The translations under genes and the position numbers were made by a program. Below, one piece after another: positions 21,872 through 33,289 of a stretch of 57,085 nucleotides of DNA. This DNA comes from Rhizoclosmatium globosum (lineage: Eukaryota > Chytridiomycota > Chytridiomycetes > Chytridiales > Chytriomycetaceae): contig MCGO01000231.1 in NCBI GenBank assembly GCA_002104985.1, forward strand, positions 1 through 57,085. Reading direction: 5' to 3'. Within the stretch, counting starts at the first letter, position 1. Every line of letters starts with the position of its first letter. Under the pieces are notes generated by a model that searched no databases, was not told the DNA's origin, and was given only the letters and a program-made list of their open reading frames with translations.

Positions 21872-24839
21872 ACTCTCACTCTCACTCTCTCGAACTCACT
21901 CGCTCCCTTCACTTCCCCCCAAAACAGAACCTGCTCAAGTCTGACTGCATCACCCACCAAATCATCCCTGTCTCCGGCTACGACGTCCTCGACAGAACAA
22001 ACGATCTCAAGATCAAAAACAACGACAGTGTACGTGCCTTCGTTTCCCCGCTCTTCCTTGACAACAACAGCCATTGTCGCCCAAACTCGAAAACAATTCA
22101 CTCCTCCACCTATCCGCAAACTGTTTAATTAATTGATATCTAGCTGCGATCCATCATCATGCTCAACTGTGGCGGCGTTATTGACATTGCTGCCACTCTC
22201 TCTATTCCTCCAGAAGCAACAGTCTACATTATAGATTCACACCGGCCCTTGCATTTAGGAAGTATATACAAATATGAACAGGTATGTTCCAATCTTTCAA
22301 GTGATTTTGGAAAATAACTTAAAAAATGGACAGGTTATGGTTCTCGACGATGGCGAAATTGAAGAAATGAAGGATGTCGAAGAAGCTTTTAATGCTATTG
22401 AGGTGAATGCACACTATTGTTTGAGAGAAACTCTGTGCTAATCAACATCGATTTTAGATGGCCGATTCAGAAGATGACGATGACGATGAGGACGACGATG
22501 GAGGCTTGGATCTTGAATCTGACGCTGAATCTGAACGAGAAGCCCGACCTAAAACGCGGGTTTCAAGACAAGGCGATGAAGAGGAGGTGGAAGAAGAGTC
22601 CCAAATCATTGACAACTTTGATGATGACGGGGAAAACTTGGATGGAGAAGGATCTGACTTGGTAATAACAGCTTTTGGGTTGCTCTTAAACTTGTCGATT
22701 GTATTTACTTGACTTTGTAGAGTGGAAGACGCAAACGAAAAAAACCAACAGGCTCTGGTCAATCCACAGATGACGAAGGAGGCACTGAAGAAAATGCAAG
22801 TCCTTCTAGAAGCCGACACCGACCTGCACTCGACCCAACCGTTGCGAAGCGCCGAAAATCTATGGAGAAGCGAAGGAAGAGAAATCGATACCTCGACACT
22901 CTTGCTCAATACTATGAAGAAGGGTCCTACTATGGCATGAGTGCCAGTCAACTCGTATACATGATGCTGACGCAGATTGGAAAAGTGACTGGAGACGCGT
23001 TGTGGTTCGCATTGTTTCGAAACCTCACTCAAACCTAACAACAAAATTCTTTGACCAGGATGTCCATCATTGCTTTGACTGATCAATATTTGCATGAACG
23101 CATCGGTCTCGGTACATATAAAGCAAGTGCCCTCTCATTCAAAGAAGATACCACAAAGTTCGACTTGTCAGGAGGTGCTGCTGGCGGTGCTGGCGAAGAA
23201 AACGACAATAATCCTTTGGATGGGGATGACGACGACGATGACGAAGAATTTGGAGCTATGCCGCGATTACCTGCGGCTTTAAATCTAAACGGTGTTGGAG
23301 GTGGCGGACAAAACCGTGCTGCACGACAACGCTTTGCAGCAGCTGGAATGGGTCAATACGGATCGAAAGGAGCTGACGATCGGTCCATCAAATGTGTCGA
23401 GGAGTTTCGGTTAATGTTGATGAGACACTGGAGTTTCTATGATTGCATGTTTTACAGCCAGTATGTCGCAGCACAATTAGGTACATGGAAAGAAAAGGGC
23501 CGACAAAAGCTTACAAACTTGATGGCGAGAATGGGGTGAGTTGTGTTACGACTGACAATTCCCAAGGATTTTTTCTCTCTCTCTCTCCACACACACACTC
23601 AGATCAATTTTTAACAGATTGCCGCAAACTCAAACGCATCAACCCTTCACGGAAATGAAAATCTCGTTCCAAAAGGAAGTTCGGACAAAACTCCTTGCGC
23701 TTGGCCCGACGTTTTCAATGTCCCAACTTCAGTTCCCGTCGTTTGTCCGACACAATGGGTACAAAATCACGGTTTCTGCGTCAGACAGTGTCCACGCTTT
23801 ATTAGCCTTGCTGGATTGTGGCGCCTCATGGATGCGTCGACACGCTGTCGGTGGTGTCGTGGATGAAGCTGTTTCGGACGTGAAAGTGGGGGATAGCAGT
23901 GGAACTGTTGCTCACGCAGGTGCATCGTCGATAGCCGCCAAGATATCTGCTGCTGCCTCTGCAAAGCTCACTGGAACAGGAATGGGAACACGGCTGGGTG
24001 CGGGTGCGGTTTCTGTCAAGATTAGTGAGTTTGATGATGTGATTGGGGCGTCTGTGGAAGGGTATGAGCCGCCTGTTCCTGGAGAAGATGAAGTAGAGAA
24101 AGCGGAACGGGAGGCGAGGAATCGAAGGAGGGAGAGGGAGGGAGAGTGGGTCAAAAACTTTTATATGGCGTATGATGCTTTGGACAAGTTGAGTATTGTG
24201 TTCTTGTTTTGTAGTTTGGGCTGATATTTGATTTAGTATTGACTTGATTTTCCATGGGATTCAATTGAGTATGCAGTTCCAGCGGATTCTGGTCAAAACT
24301 GGAATCAGTATCATTGAAAAGAACATGACCAAGACCATGAAAACGTTTCGATTCACTGTTGTGAATCAATCAGGTGGTGGTAATGCCCATGGTGGGCAAA
24401 GGGCTCCGGGAGGATTGGCTGGTGAAAGCGATTCGTCTGTGTTTGGAAGATCTGTTGCCTTGTTAAATCGACTTGCAGTGTTTTTGATGGAAGCATATCG
24501 AGTACGTTTATTCTCCAATATTTTGCATGTTATTGAACTATTTGCAGGAGCACAAGAAGAAGCAGTTACCCCTCGTCATTGCAGCATACAACGATGAAAC
24601 AGAATCCTATTTAGTCATTGGTGTCCCTGTTCTGAAGCGCGGCGAAAAGAAGAAGTAAGGAATCGTTTTGTGAATACAGTCGATAGCTTATTTGTTGTAG
24701 CCGATTCGGAATGGCGTTCTTAAAAGCAGCCCAACGGACCAACGTGGCTTTCCGAAGTGACGCGTTTGACAACTCGGTGGCGGAGATTCAGAAGGAAGAC
24801 CTTCTAGACTTTGTAGAGGCGTTGCAGACTCTTGTTTGA
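21623..24839 (+). CDS. CDC45: CDC45 DNA replication initiation factor
   Basis: Cdc45 is part of the CMG replicative helicase (Cdc45-MCM-GINS) and has a degenerate DHH/RecJ fold. The N-terminus MVFTSSAQLGAAYARIK is followed by TVLVIASPDPDALCACKM, the family signature. Then come IIPVSGYDVL, IIMLNCGGVIDI and IIDSHRPLHLGSIY, an acidic linker (SEDDDDDEDDDGG), SQLVYMMLTQIGK, IIALTDQYLHERI, the segment from EMKISFQKEV to FPSFVRHNGYKITVSASD, and the C-terminal ESYLVIGVPVL. About eleven exons; most junctions keep frame. One donor splits TGG before MSIIALTDQ. The gene is full length. Intron 1 holds a long CT repeat and another intron a CT/CA repeat (about 23570-23600). Confidence 0.92.
21804..21895. 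repeat. CT/CTTT microsatellite in CDC45 intron 1
   Basis: CTCTCT, TTCTTTCTTTCTTTC, a longer uninterrupted CT run (about 21836-21868) and CACTCT variants fill most of the intron after exon 1 (donor near 21767, acceptor near 21927). It forms a long polypyrimidine tract ahead of the acceptor and is likely to vary in length. Confidence 0.85.
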
Positions 24840-24955
24840 TGAAAGAAGAGCCATCGGTTTTTTAAACCCCCTTCTCACTATAACTTATTTTCGTTTTTGT
24901 ATAATAAAAAGAATGATCTCAAGGAATAATTTTGAAGGAGTGTATTGTTAAAGAA

Positions 24956-26291
24956 ATGCCAGATACTCAAGTTTCACCACGTCGAAGTAAGACGTTCAAT
25001 GAGGCCGAGCCTGTACTGGCACCGCGACTTTCATCATCTGTTGGAGTTGCATTTCAAGCGAATAATGATGGATTCCCAGTGAAACAAGTGAGTCCACCGT
25101 CTGTTATGAAATACCAAGGTTTGACAGCATCACACATTATAGATCTCATCCCAAACGACACCATTGGTATCAGCCATTCCAACCACCACGTCCCAAGTTG
25201 TTCTTATCACTGGCTGTTCAAAAGGCGGCATTGGACACGCTCTCTGCATCGAATTTGCAAAGAAGGGATGTCGCGTTTTTGGCACAGGTTCGATAAGCTT
25301 CCAACCCACCTGAATCAGTCAATCCGAGGAAACTAAATCCATCTTCATTGATTCATTCATAGTTCGGCGGATGGAAGCGTTAGCAGATTTCCAAGGAATT
25401 GAAGTGTCTCCTGGAACACTTGAAATGCTTCCTATGGATGTGACTGAACGTGAAAGTATTAAACGGGCTGTTCGAGCTGTTATGGGTCGAGCTGGGCGTA
25501 TTGATATTTTGGTAGGATGACTTTGGATATGAACATGGCCAGACTAAAAGCTGGAGAATAGGTCAATAACGCAGGAATAGGATTATGTGGCGGTGTGGTC
25601 GAAACGGAGTTGGATCAATTGAAAGCTGTATTTGATACGAATGTGATTGGATTAGTCTCTGTTTCTCAAGAGGTGGTGCCGTATATGGCTGAAAGAGGAC
25701 AGGGAAAAATCATCAATTTGGGGAGTATGTTGGCATATGTGTCATTTCCATGGTCAGGAGCGTATTGTGCGAGCAAGTCTGCAGTTCGTGCAATCACGAG
25801 TTCAATGTAAACTTGGTAGTTGGTATGATGCAAGGAATTAATATTTTTGGTATAGGCGAATGGAGCTTGCGCCTCTTGGAATACAAGTAGTGTTAGTCTC
25901 CGCGGGATCGGTGAAATCGAATTTGAATGAGGTTGGTAGTATCACACAAATTGAAGCCTCTAAATACAGAATCTCTTAGAATATGTATCGTCGCGCAGCA
26001 TTGAGTCCTCCTAAAAAGTCCTCCATCTTTTCGAAATTGCATGGAAAAGCACCGAAACCAAATGGACAATCAACTGGAACGGAAACTGGTTTGTTGATGG
26101 GCAGAAACGAATTTGAATTAATACTCTGATCAGATCTATTTGCAAGCTCTGTGGTTAGTCAAGTACTTGTGCCCAACCCTGAAATTAACATGATGATGGG
26201 TAAATGGTGGTGGGTGATTCTCGTGTTCCTCCAGTTTCCAGAATGGCTTATTGAATGGATCATAATGTGGCGGTACTCATTGCATAAATAA
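24956..26291 (+). CDS. AYR1: Short-chain dehydrogenase, AYR1-like 1-acyl-DHAP reductase
   Basis: Classical SDR: the cofactor loop VVLITGCSKGGIGHALCIEF (TGxxxGIG), VNNAGIG, the catalytic Ser in INLGSM and the YCASK (YxxxK) pair. The GCSKGGIG variant and the lipid-enzyme-like tail point to Ayr1, the NADPH-dependent 1-acyldihydroxyacetone-phosphate reductase of ER and lipid droplets (a known family; substrate inferred). Exon 1 (MPDTQVSPRRSKTFNEAEP) encodes a Ser-rich N-terminal extension that yeast Ayr1 lacks. The C-terminus has a tryptophan-rich hydrophobic segment (WWWVILVFLQFPEWLIEWII) that should anchor it to membrane. Six introns of about 45-60 nt were inferred. The stop is TAA at 26289. 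Confidence 0.82.
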
Positions 26292-26389
26292 AGTTATAAC
26301 TAAATAGTGATGAAAGAACGTCTTTGAAACCGACAAGGTGGAAACGCCACCTGTGTGTTTCGGGTTGTGAAAGAAAATCGATTGCAAAA

Positions 26390-28774
26390 ATGGCGGAAGC
26401 AGCAGCAGCAGCAGCCCCCGCAGCAGCTGAACAGCCTTCGTTCTTCCAAGGAGCGATTGGATCAATTGGTCGCGCAGCCTTGATGTACTATGGAATGCAA
26501 TGGCTCAAAGGTACTGATTTGGCTGATCTGATGCTGTCATTGCGATCAAGTTCCAGCTCACCCAATTTAACCCTCACTTTTCCCTCATTCAAAAACAGGA
26601 AGCTTCAACGGGAACAAGCAAACCGGTCCTAATGTTCCAGTGGTCAAGTCGGAGGATGGAAGCGCAGTTCCGCTCGCAAACTTGCCAAAGCCTGCCAACT
26701 ACCTTCCTCTCTGGCAGGACAAGGGTGCTCTCTTGGTGAGTCCAGTACACACGCGGAAGAAGGATAATTAATCATGATGTTGTAACCAGGACTTGCATGT
26801 GTACCTTGATCCATCTGAGGAGTTCTCTTCGTTTGGTGATGTCAACAAGTTAATCTGGAAACAGCAAAACCTGGCTTTCGGAGACGTGAAAGATGTCCGT
26901 GTGGAAGAAATGACACTCAACTTGACACCTGTACGTTTGGTTTACTCTGTTTGTGGGTTACTGACACTTTGACCACGCGGTCGTTCGTTTTAGGATGTGC
27001 AACGCAACGGGTCTCTCTATGCGCACATGTATGTGACGTACCAGGGCCACTCTCCGAATCCAGAGGCGTCCACCTACATTGACGACAAGACCCTCTACCA
27101 CAGAAAGCTCCTCACTCGATACCAACCAAGGCAAAAAGTGATCATCAAGAAGTCTCTTGTCGCCAAGAAGAAGGCTGGCGAAGAAAAGGAGGAGGCACCA
27201 AAGGTCGTCATCGATGATGGGAAGTGGGTTTCGTACTGGTGGAGGAACTTGACCATTTGCCTTGTTGGTGATGGCGGTTCTCAACTTCCTGCCAACGTCC
27301 CTCAGCCAATTTTGCAACGTAAGCTTTGTTTTTGAATTTCGAGGTATTGATTAACTTGGGATTAGATGTTGATTTGGCTGAGGACGGTGTTCACTACTAC
27401 CCAATTTTCTACGCTGATGACTTCTGGCTGTTGGAAGAACAACTTCAACCAATCAACGAAACCGTAAAATCTGTAAACTTGACCTTGAAATGGGAATCAA
27501 AGAGCTTGTGGTACTTCCAACTCTTGACTACTATGGAAGACAGTTTGAACCAACAAATGAACATGATGGGTTCAGATCGCAGAGAAACTGACGAAGTGAA
27601 AAGGATGTTCTCTGATACAAACCCAATTCTTTTGGGAATCACTTTTGCAGTGTCCATGTTGCACACACTCTTTGACTTCCTCGCCTTCAAGAATGGTAAG
27701 ACTTTTGATAAGTTTTTGCTAAGTTGAGTCTGACTTTATTTGCTTATTTGCTGGTAGACATTACTTTCTGGAAAGACAAGAAGAACATGGAAGGAATGTC
27801 ATTCCGTACCATCGTCATGAACGTTTTCTTCCAATTCATCATCTTCTTGTACCTCCTCGATAACGAAACCTCATGGATGATTATTCTTTCAAACGGAGCT
27901 GGATTGGCAATTGAAGCCTGGAAGATCAACAAGACTGTTATTGTCAAGACAAAGCCAACATTCCCCTTCCTCGAGTTCATTGATAGATTCCCTCCCTCCA
28001 AGCTCACCAAGAAGACCAGAAAGTACGACGAAATGGCGTTCCACTACATGTCATACGTTTTGTACCCTCTCCTTGCTGGTTACACTATTTACTCTGCCGT
28101 GTACGAAGAGCACAAGGGATGGTACTCGTTCATTGTTGGAACTCTTGTTGGATTCGTGTACATGTTTGGATTCATTAACATGACTCCACAACTGTTCATC
28201 AACTACAAGTTGAAGAGTGTTGCACACATGCCATGGAAGACTTTCATGTACAAGGCTCTTAACACCTTTATTGGTATGTTGTTTCTTCGATACAGTTTAA
28301 TTTTTATACTTATCTGTCTTTCCTCAGACGATCTCTTTGCCTTTGTTATCAAGATGCCATGGTTGCACCGTATTGCCTGTCTTCGTGGTATGTAATTTAT
28401 TTGTTGAAGGGGTTTTGACTAACTGGTAACAACCAGATGACGTCATCTTCTTTGTGTACCTCTACCAGCGTTGGATCTACCCAGAAGACAAGCGCCGTCG
28501 TAATGAATTCGGACAAGTTGGTGACGAAAATGGCCAAGATGATGATGACTTCTTGAGTGATGATGAAGATGACATTGCTGAGAAGGAGAAGAAAGCCGCT
28601 GAAGACAAGGCTAAGGAGGAGGAAGAATCCAAGGATGGAGTCAAGTCAAGAAAAGGATACAAGGGTGGAGATGAAGATAAGGCGGAAGATGCTGACAAGA
28701 CTGAGGATGTGAAAACGGAGGAGAAGAAGCCAGCAAGCGAGAAAGCCAAAAAGGAGGGCAAGAAAACAAAGTAA
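26390..28774 (+). CDS. CLPTM1: CLPTM1 family multi-pass membrane protein
   Basis: CLPTM1 (cleft lip and palate transmembrane protein 1) family members are ER/Golgi multi-pass proteins; an animal member retains GABA-A receptors in the ER. The Ala-rich start MAEAAAAAAPAAAEQPSFF at 26390 is followed by LWQDKGALLDLHVYLDPSEE, YHRKLLTRYQ and WWRNLTICLVGDG. Then come YPIFYADDFWLL, LKWESKSLWYFQLLTTMEDS and the membrane half: ILLGITFAVSMLHTLFDFLA, MSFRTIVMNVFFQFIIFLYL, MTPQLFINYKLKSVAHMPWK, FAFVIKMPWLHRIACLRDD and VYLYQRWIYPEDKRR. The C-terminal tail is highly charged (DDDDFLSDDEDD, then Lys/Glu repeats). About nine exons. Full length. Confidence 0.92.
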
Positions 28775-29485
28775 CCTTTCTGAAAGCAATGAAATTGTGT
28801 ATTTTTGAATAAAGCGGCGACGTTCATTCCAATCCAATTTACAGAGATTTTCCAAAATGAAGAAAGTACCTCTTTATTCTTTTTTTCTTCACAAAACTTA
28901 ACCACATAATCACAGGTGTCCAAATGACTCTTGTTTGTTTTGACTCTTCGCCACCAAGAGGTATAAATATTCGCGCGCTCCTTTTTTTCTCGAACCAAAA
29001 AGCTCTCTTCTTGGTCTGCCGACCAAACTCCAAGTCTCGGACTCCAAGACAAGATGGCCCCATTCTCTCCTGGAACCTTCCAAGAGTCCTTCGCTCTGCT
29101 CTCCACTCCCACTGAATGTCATTCCAACACTGCCGCTCAAACCAACATTCGTTCACTTTCTCAAGCAACAAAAAAAAAAGCTTCTAGACAAACATGAATG
29201 GAGTGTGTGCTGTTGGTTTTGGTTGAAGGTTATCGAGTTTCATAGTTTTATTTTTTAATACTGGTGGTAGTATATTTGGAGCCGGGTGGGTCGTTTGACA
29301 ACCACTTGGCTTCTATTACTGCCGTTTCGACGATGGAATGGGAGCGGGTTTTGGAGGAAGTGGTTTCATTTTCTTATTTAGTTGCTTCATTCTGGAGAAA
29401 TACAGTATGATGATGCTTTTGAACAGGGAGATTGCAAAAAACCTTGTTTGGAAAGCCCGAACCAGTGATTGATCCAGAAGATTTG
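28775..29485. other. Intergenic region between CLPTM1 and the transcription factor gene
   Basis: About 710 bp. It contains a good TATA-like box (GGTATAAATATT, about 28960-28971) on the plus strand followed about 90 bp later by a 47-codon frame (listed separately). Short frames also exist on the minus strand (up to 211 codons at 28477-29112) but overlap CLPTM1 antisense and show no domain. Confidence 0.4.
29054..29197 (+). CDS. Possible 47-residue small protein downstream of a TATA box
   Basis: ATG at 29054 opens MAPFSPGTFQESFALLSTPT and ends with a basic tail (TKKKASRQT) and TGA at 29195-29197. It has no signal peptide or membrane segment and no recognised domain. The reason to list it is the TATAAATA about 90 bp upstream and a plausible leader. 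It could equally be the 5' leader of an unseen transcript or a non-coding RNA. Confidence 0.25.
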   Translation: MAPFSPGTFQESFALLSTPTECHSNTAAQTNIRSLSQATKKKASRQT

Positions 29486-31560
29486 ATGGCGCCCCGAACC
29501 AAGGCCTGCACCGAATGTCAGCGAGTGCGCAAGAAATGTGTTATCGAGCCAGGCCGGCGGCACTGCGAACGCTGCTTTCTTCTTGGTCTATCAGAGCTCT
29601 GTCGCTTTGAAGTCAAGACCAAGGCCGTTGACGAGTCTGTCCTGGCTCTGCACCCATGTGCGCGGTGCAGCAGAAACAGGTGGAAGTGCTCTGTTTTGCC
29701 CGGGAACAGCGTCTGTCGCCTGTGCCAGATTGGTGGTTTCGAGAGTGAATGTTGCCTAAAACCTCCTCCGTCGCTCTACCGCTACACTAGCTCGGAATCA
29801 CCAGCCTCAACTGTCTCAGATTCAGGGGCGTCAGCTGCTAGCACGTTGAACCATATCATGAATGCGTTCGACCAACCATTGCAAGAACAAGCCAACATGA
29901 TGGATTGGGCAATGGAAGATCCGGACTTAATGCCAACGACAGACGATTTTATGCTCGCTTGGTCGTTTTGTACAGCAAATGGTACTCAGTTACCAATGTG
30001 GTTTGGGATGGATGGAGACTACTTTCTGAGGACTTTCTTTTCACAACCCGCTTATTTAAGGTTTATTCAAACTTTGATGCCGTGACGTTTATTAATTTAT
30101 TCTATAGACTGGCTGTATGTGCTCTAGCAGCCCATACTCGAGATCCTCCTCTACCCGAGGCTATATCGTTCTCATTATTTCAGCGAGCACGAAAAGCTAT
30201 GTTCCGAATGGCTGGAACGGATTCTTGTTTGGCAATGGCGAAAGCCTATGCCTATTTATACCTGTTCTCTATGCGTGAGTCATGAAGCCTTAATTTCAAC
30301 AAGGCACCTATTAACTGCTGGAATGTAGACAAAGGCCAGCCGTCTGTAGGAAAAAAGTTTTTGGAACGAGGTCTTGAAATTGTTCTTGAATTGCAACTGG
30401 ATGTAGATCCCGATGATATGCCCTGGCTGAATTTGTCGGCTAGAGAAAGAGAGGATCGGAGGAGGGCATTTTGGGCGCTGTATGGACACTATGTAACTGA
30501 TTTGGCACAAAACCCTGAAGCATCATTCGATATTCCTGTCTCAGGGAAAGGCGTTAAAGCTCCTAAAGCAGTACTAGGCCCTGAAGGCCAGCTCGTCTTT
30601 GAAAACTGCCCTGCAGTTAAATGGGTCTGTGAACTGGGCGAAATCGTGTACCGCAATCGGAAGTTTTTGGCAAATCCCCCACAATCCCTCCTCTACATTC
30701 TCGAAACCGACATTCCAACGCAAAATTTGATTTCAGCTCTCAACATAACTTTAATTAACTGCGCCGACCTCCTCCTCTACTCTGACTCACCAGCCTGCAT
30801 AACCCAATCTGACACAACCCGCTTCAAACACCAACTCTCAAGTATATCTGCACGATATGTATTCCAAACCTACGCCCTCAATTTTTCAGCATTTTCAGCA
30901 ATATCAGTCCTCCACCGGCCGAAACTCTACATCACAAGCTTGAAATCATGTGCCCCGCGATACCTCAACCACAACCAACAACAAACGATTCTGTCAGCCG
31001 TGAACCAATGCCTCGAATCCGCGCACCGTATAACACATCTCTTTTTCTACGCACAGGCTGAGATTATGGCGTACTTTGGGTTCACAATGTTTTCCCAGCA
31101 GAAATATTACATCTTTGAGGCGGCTATTGTGTGTTGGTTTGTCTCGTGTCGGATGAGTGATGTTTGGAGAGGCATGGTGGATGCTGTTCTGGTTGATCGA
31201 ATTCTGTTACTTGATATGGCGACGAGGATGACGGAGTTTATGTTACGCGTTGTGGAGCTTGAAGGAACAAAGTCTGGTTCGACAAGTGCTACGTTGAAAT
31301 GTATGCAGGAAATGACGCGGGAAATGAGGATTGCGTGTATGCTGGGGGGTTCGACGAGTGAAGGACGAGGGAATGGCGATGATGTGGAAGCTTTAGAACT
31401 TGGTATGACTGTCATGTCTCTTGTTGGAGATGACGTGGAAACTGTTGAAAAAGAACCGTACGCATGTCTCGGGCTACTGGGAGCTGAAGTTGGACGCGGA
31501 ATACGGTGGAAAGGGACGTGTGAATCCTCATGGCGATTGTTTTGGAAGCTATATGATTAA
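29486..31560 (+). CDS. Fungal transcription factor with two N-terminal Zn2Cys6 clusters
   Basis: Two consecutive binuclear zinc clusters lie at the N-terminus: C-TE-C-QRVRKK-C and, after a spacer, C-ER-C...C (29501-29600); then C-AR-C-SRNRWK-C and C-RL-C...C (about 29663-29755). Each fits CX2CX6CX8CX2CX8C. Most Zn2Cys6 factors have one. After a Ser-rich linker the protein has the alpha-helical fungal middle homology region: PMWFGMDGDYFLRTFFSQPA, LAVCALAAHTRDPPLPEA, FLERGLEIVLELQLD and EREDRRRAFWALYGHYV. Three exons; junctions at AYLR/LAVC and SMH/KGQPS. The start at 29486 (MAPRTKACTEC) is chosen because a stop lies in frame upstream (about 29420). An extra 5' exon cannot be excluded. Target genes are unknown. 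Confidence 0.82.
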
Positions 31561-31646
31561 ATACGAATTAAATTTTTTTAAGGCTTTCAAGGCCTTTGTG
31601 GAAATGGATTTCAAGAATAATCAAATTTAGGTGTCAACAACTTTAT

Positions 31647-33100
31647 TTATGTCTTTTCATGGGGTTTCTCAGAATCCTGCCAGATTTTCAGCTTTTTGTT
31701 GAACCGATAAAGCTTATTTGATGTGTAAGGTCTATGCCGAGTTTCTACCATCGCGTTCTCTTTGTATTCTTCCTTCAGAATTTTTAAGATCGCACGAGGC
31801 CGCCACACTCGAATCCCCTCAAGTATAGTCTCTTGAAGCGGCATTATGTCATCATATTGATACGGATGTGGAGTTTTGTCATAGAGTCTTCTGGACCCTT
31901 TGGCTTCCAAGACCATCGAAACAGAAGTGATATCAATCATATATCCCGTCATCTTATCCACGATCCTTGCGTCTATCACATTGTCTCGTTGCACAGTTCT
32001 ACACAGAAAATTTGGATTCACATCCACTAAGAACCTCCCACTAATCAACGTTTGATTATATCGAACGAGTTCAAGAAGCTGGTGAGTCGACATTTGTACG
32101 TCAAGGTCCACATCTGAAAGTTGTGAGATGGCGGAAACGAGAATTGAGAGTTACCCCAAGGCAATAGCCTCCCATTCCAAAACCATCCCAACAAAGCTCC
32201 ATGCGCCATCCAATAGATAATTTCATTTGATTCAGCAAATTCAGTCCACGCCTTCAGCATTTCGCTCAGAGCCTGCAAAGCCATTCCCGTGTTATGTATG
32301 GGAACAAGCCTTTTGCTATGTCTCAAGTGCAGTGCTATTCCTTGTCTAGGCATCGCACGATGGTTTGAAAGTAAAGAGGTGTCGACCGACGGACAGTCTG
32401 TCGCGAACCTCGCGTCACGTTTTTTGTCAATGCCACATTCTAAATAATAGAATGAGTCACAGTAAAATTGATGAGATAGAATATTGACGTGGGTTTTACC
32501 ATGGAAGTACTTTAAGTTTGATTCAGACACTCCAGGCAACAACCTCTCCTGAAACCCACTCCGAAGTACGTCTGAGGATACGGTTTGTGTCAATGAAAAC
32601 TCTTCGACAGGGATTTGTATTGCCCGGCCAGTGTCATATGAATTTAACCTGTCAAATGTGGCTTTCCAGGTACCTTCCAACGCCAGCAGAGGAAAGTTGG
32701 CGCGGTCTTCAGTGTACGGAATTGATTTCTCCACACGGTATTTTTTCGGAGGTGGGGATGTCGGATAGGTGAATGTGAGGAACACAGGTGTCACGTTCTT
32801 TGTAGGACCTAGTTTTGTAAATCGTGACAATGTTTCGCGTTGTTCCCATTCAGTATCCCTCTGCTTACTCTCGTTAATGTTGTGGGCGTTGGATGAGATA
32901 ACTGCTTCTCCATAATATTCGGCTATGGCTTTATTTGGGGAATCTTGACGACTCTGGTGAAGCAGGAGGATCTTGACACGGTCAAAGTGGATCATCTCCA
33001 TTATTTTGATGGAAGTAAGGTAGAGCAGGATCATAATGGCTGTGGTTAGACAACATGCTAGAACTCGTTGGCCGCGTCGAGTGATTTTCAGATTCGACAT
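31647..33100 (-). CDS. LicD/fukutin-type type-II membrane transferase, copy 1
   Basis: LicD-family proteins (bacterial LicD, fungal Mnn4, animal fukutin) transfer phosphorylated groups onto glycans in the Golgi or cell surface. One N-terminal membrane segment (VLACCLTTAIMILLYL) gives type-II topology. The catalytic part reads YWMAHGALLGWFWNGRLLPW, then D-VDLDVQM, with FLVDVNPNFLCR, NVIDARIVDKMTGYMIDIT and LEGIRVWRPRAILKILKEEY. A 41-nt intron (32114-32154, phase 1) splits the codon of the Asp in PW-D, so the active-site Asp exists only in spliced mRNA. The start at 33100 (MSNLKITRRGQRVL) is preferred over 33172, which would translate an upstream palindrome. The downstream stop is 86 bp from the convergent transcription factor gene. 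Confidence 0.82.
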
Positions 33101-33120
33101 TTCACTTGTGTTCTGAGCAA

Positions 33121-33155
33121 TTTCTTGGCGTTTAATATATATAAACGCCAAGAAA
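33121..33155. promoter_or_regulatory. 35-bp palindrome upstream of LicD copy 1
   Basis: TTTCTTGGCGTTTA (33121-33134) and TAAACGCCAAGAAA (33142-33155) are perfect 14-bp inverted arms around ATATATA. A third half-site, AAACGCCAAGA, follows in direct orientation at about 33163-33174. It lies 20 bp upstream of the preferred start codon. It could be a dimer-binding operator in the promoter or a hairpin in the 5' leader. No other gene lies between here and 33290. Confidence 0.6.
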
Positions 33156-33289
33156 TGTATCCAAAACGCCAAGACATTGGTAGATTAGGACAGAAAGATG
33201 TAAATAGAGTACAAAGAAATCGAGAGTATATATTGCAAATTGAAATCATAATATTACACGAAACGAGAAAGTAATCAATTGTCCTGCAA

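Noticed and set aside
21658..22119. A 153-codon minus-strand frame rich in Arg-Glu repeats
   Set aside because: It is the reverse reading of the CT microsatellite in CDC45 intron 1.
28477..29112. A 211-codon minus-strand frame opposite the CLPTM1 tail
   Set aside because: It is antisense to the Lys/Glu-rich CLPTM1 C-terminus and contains only Ser/Leu low complexity.
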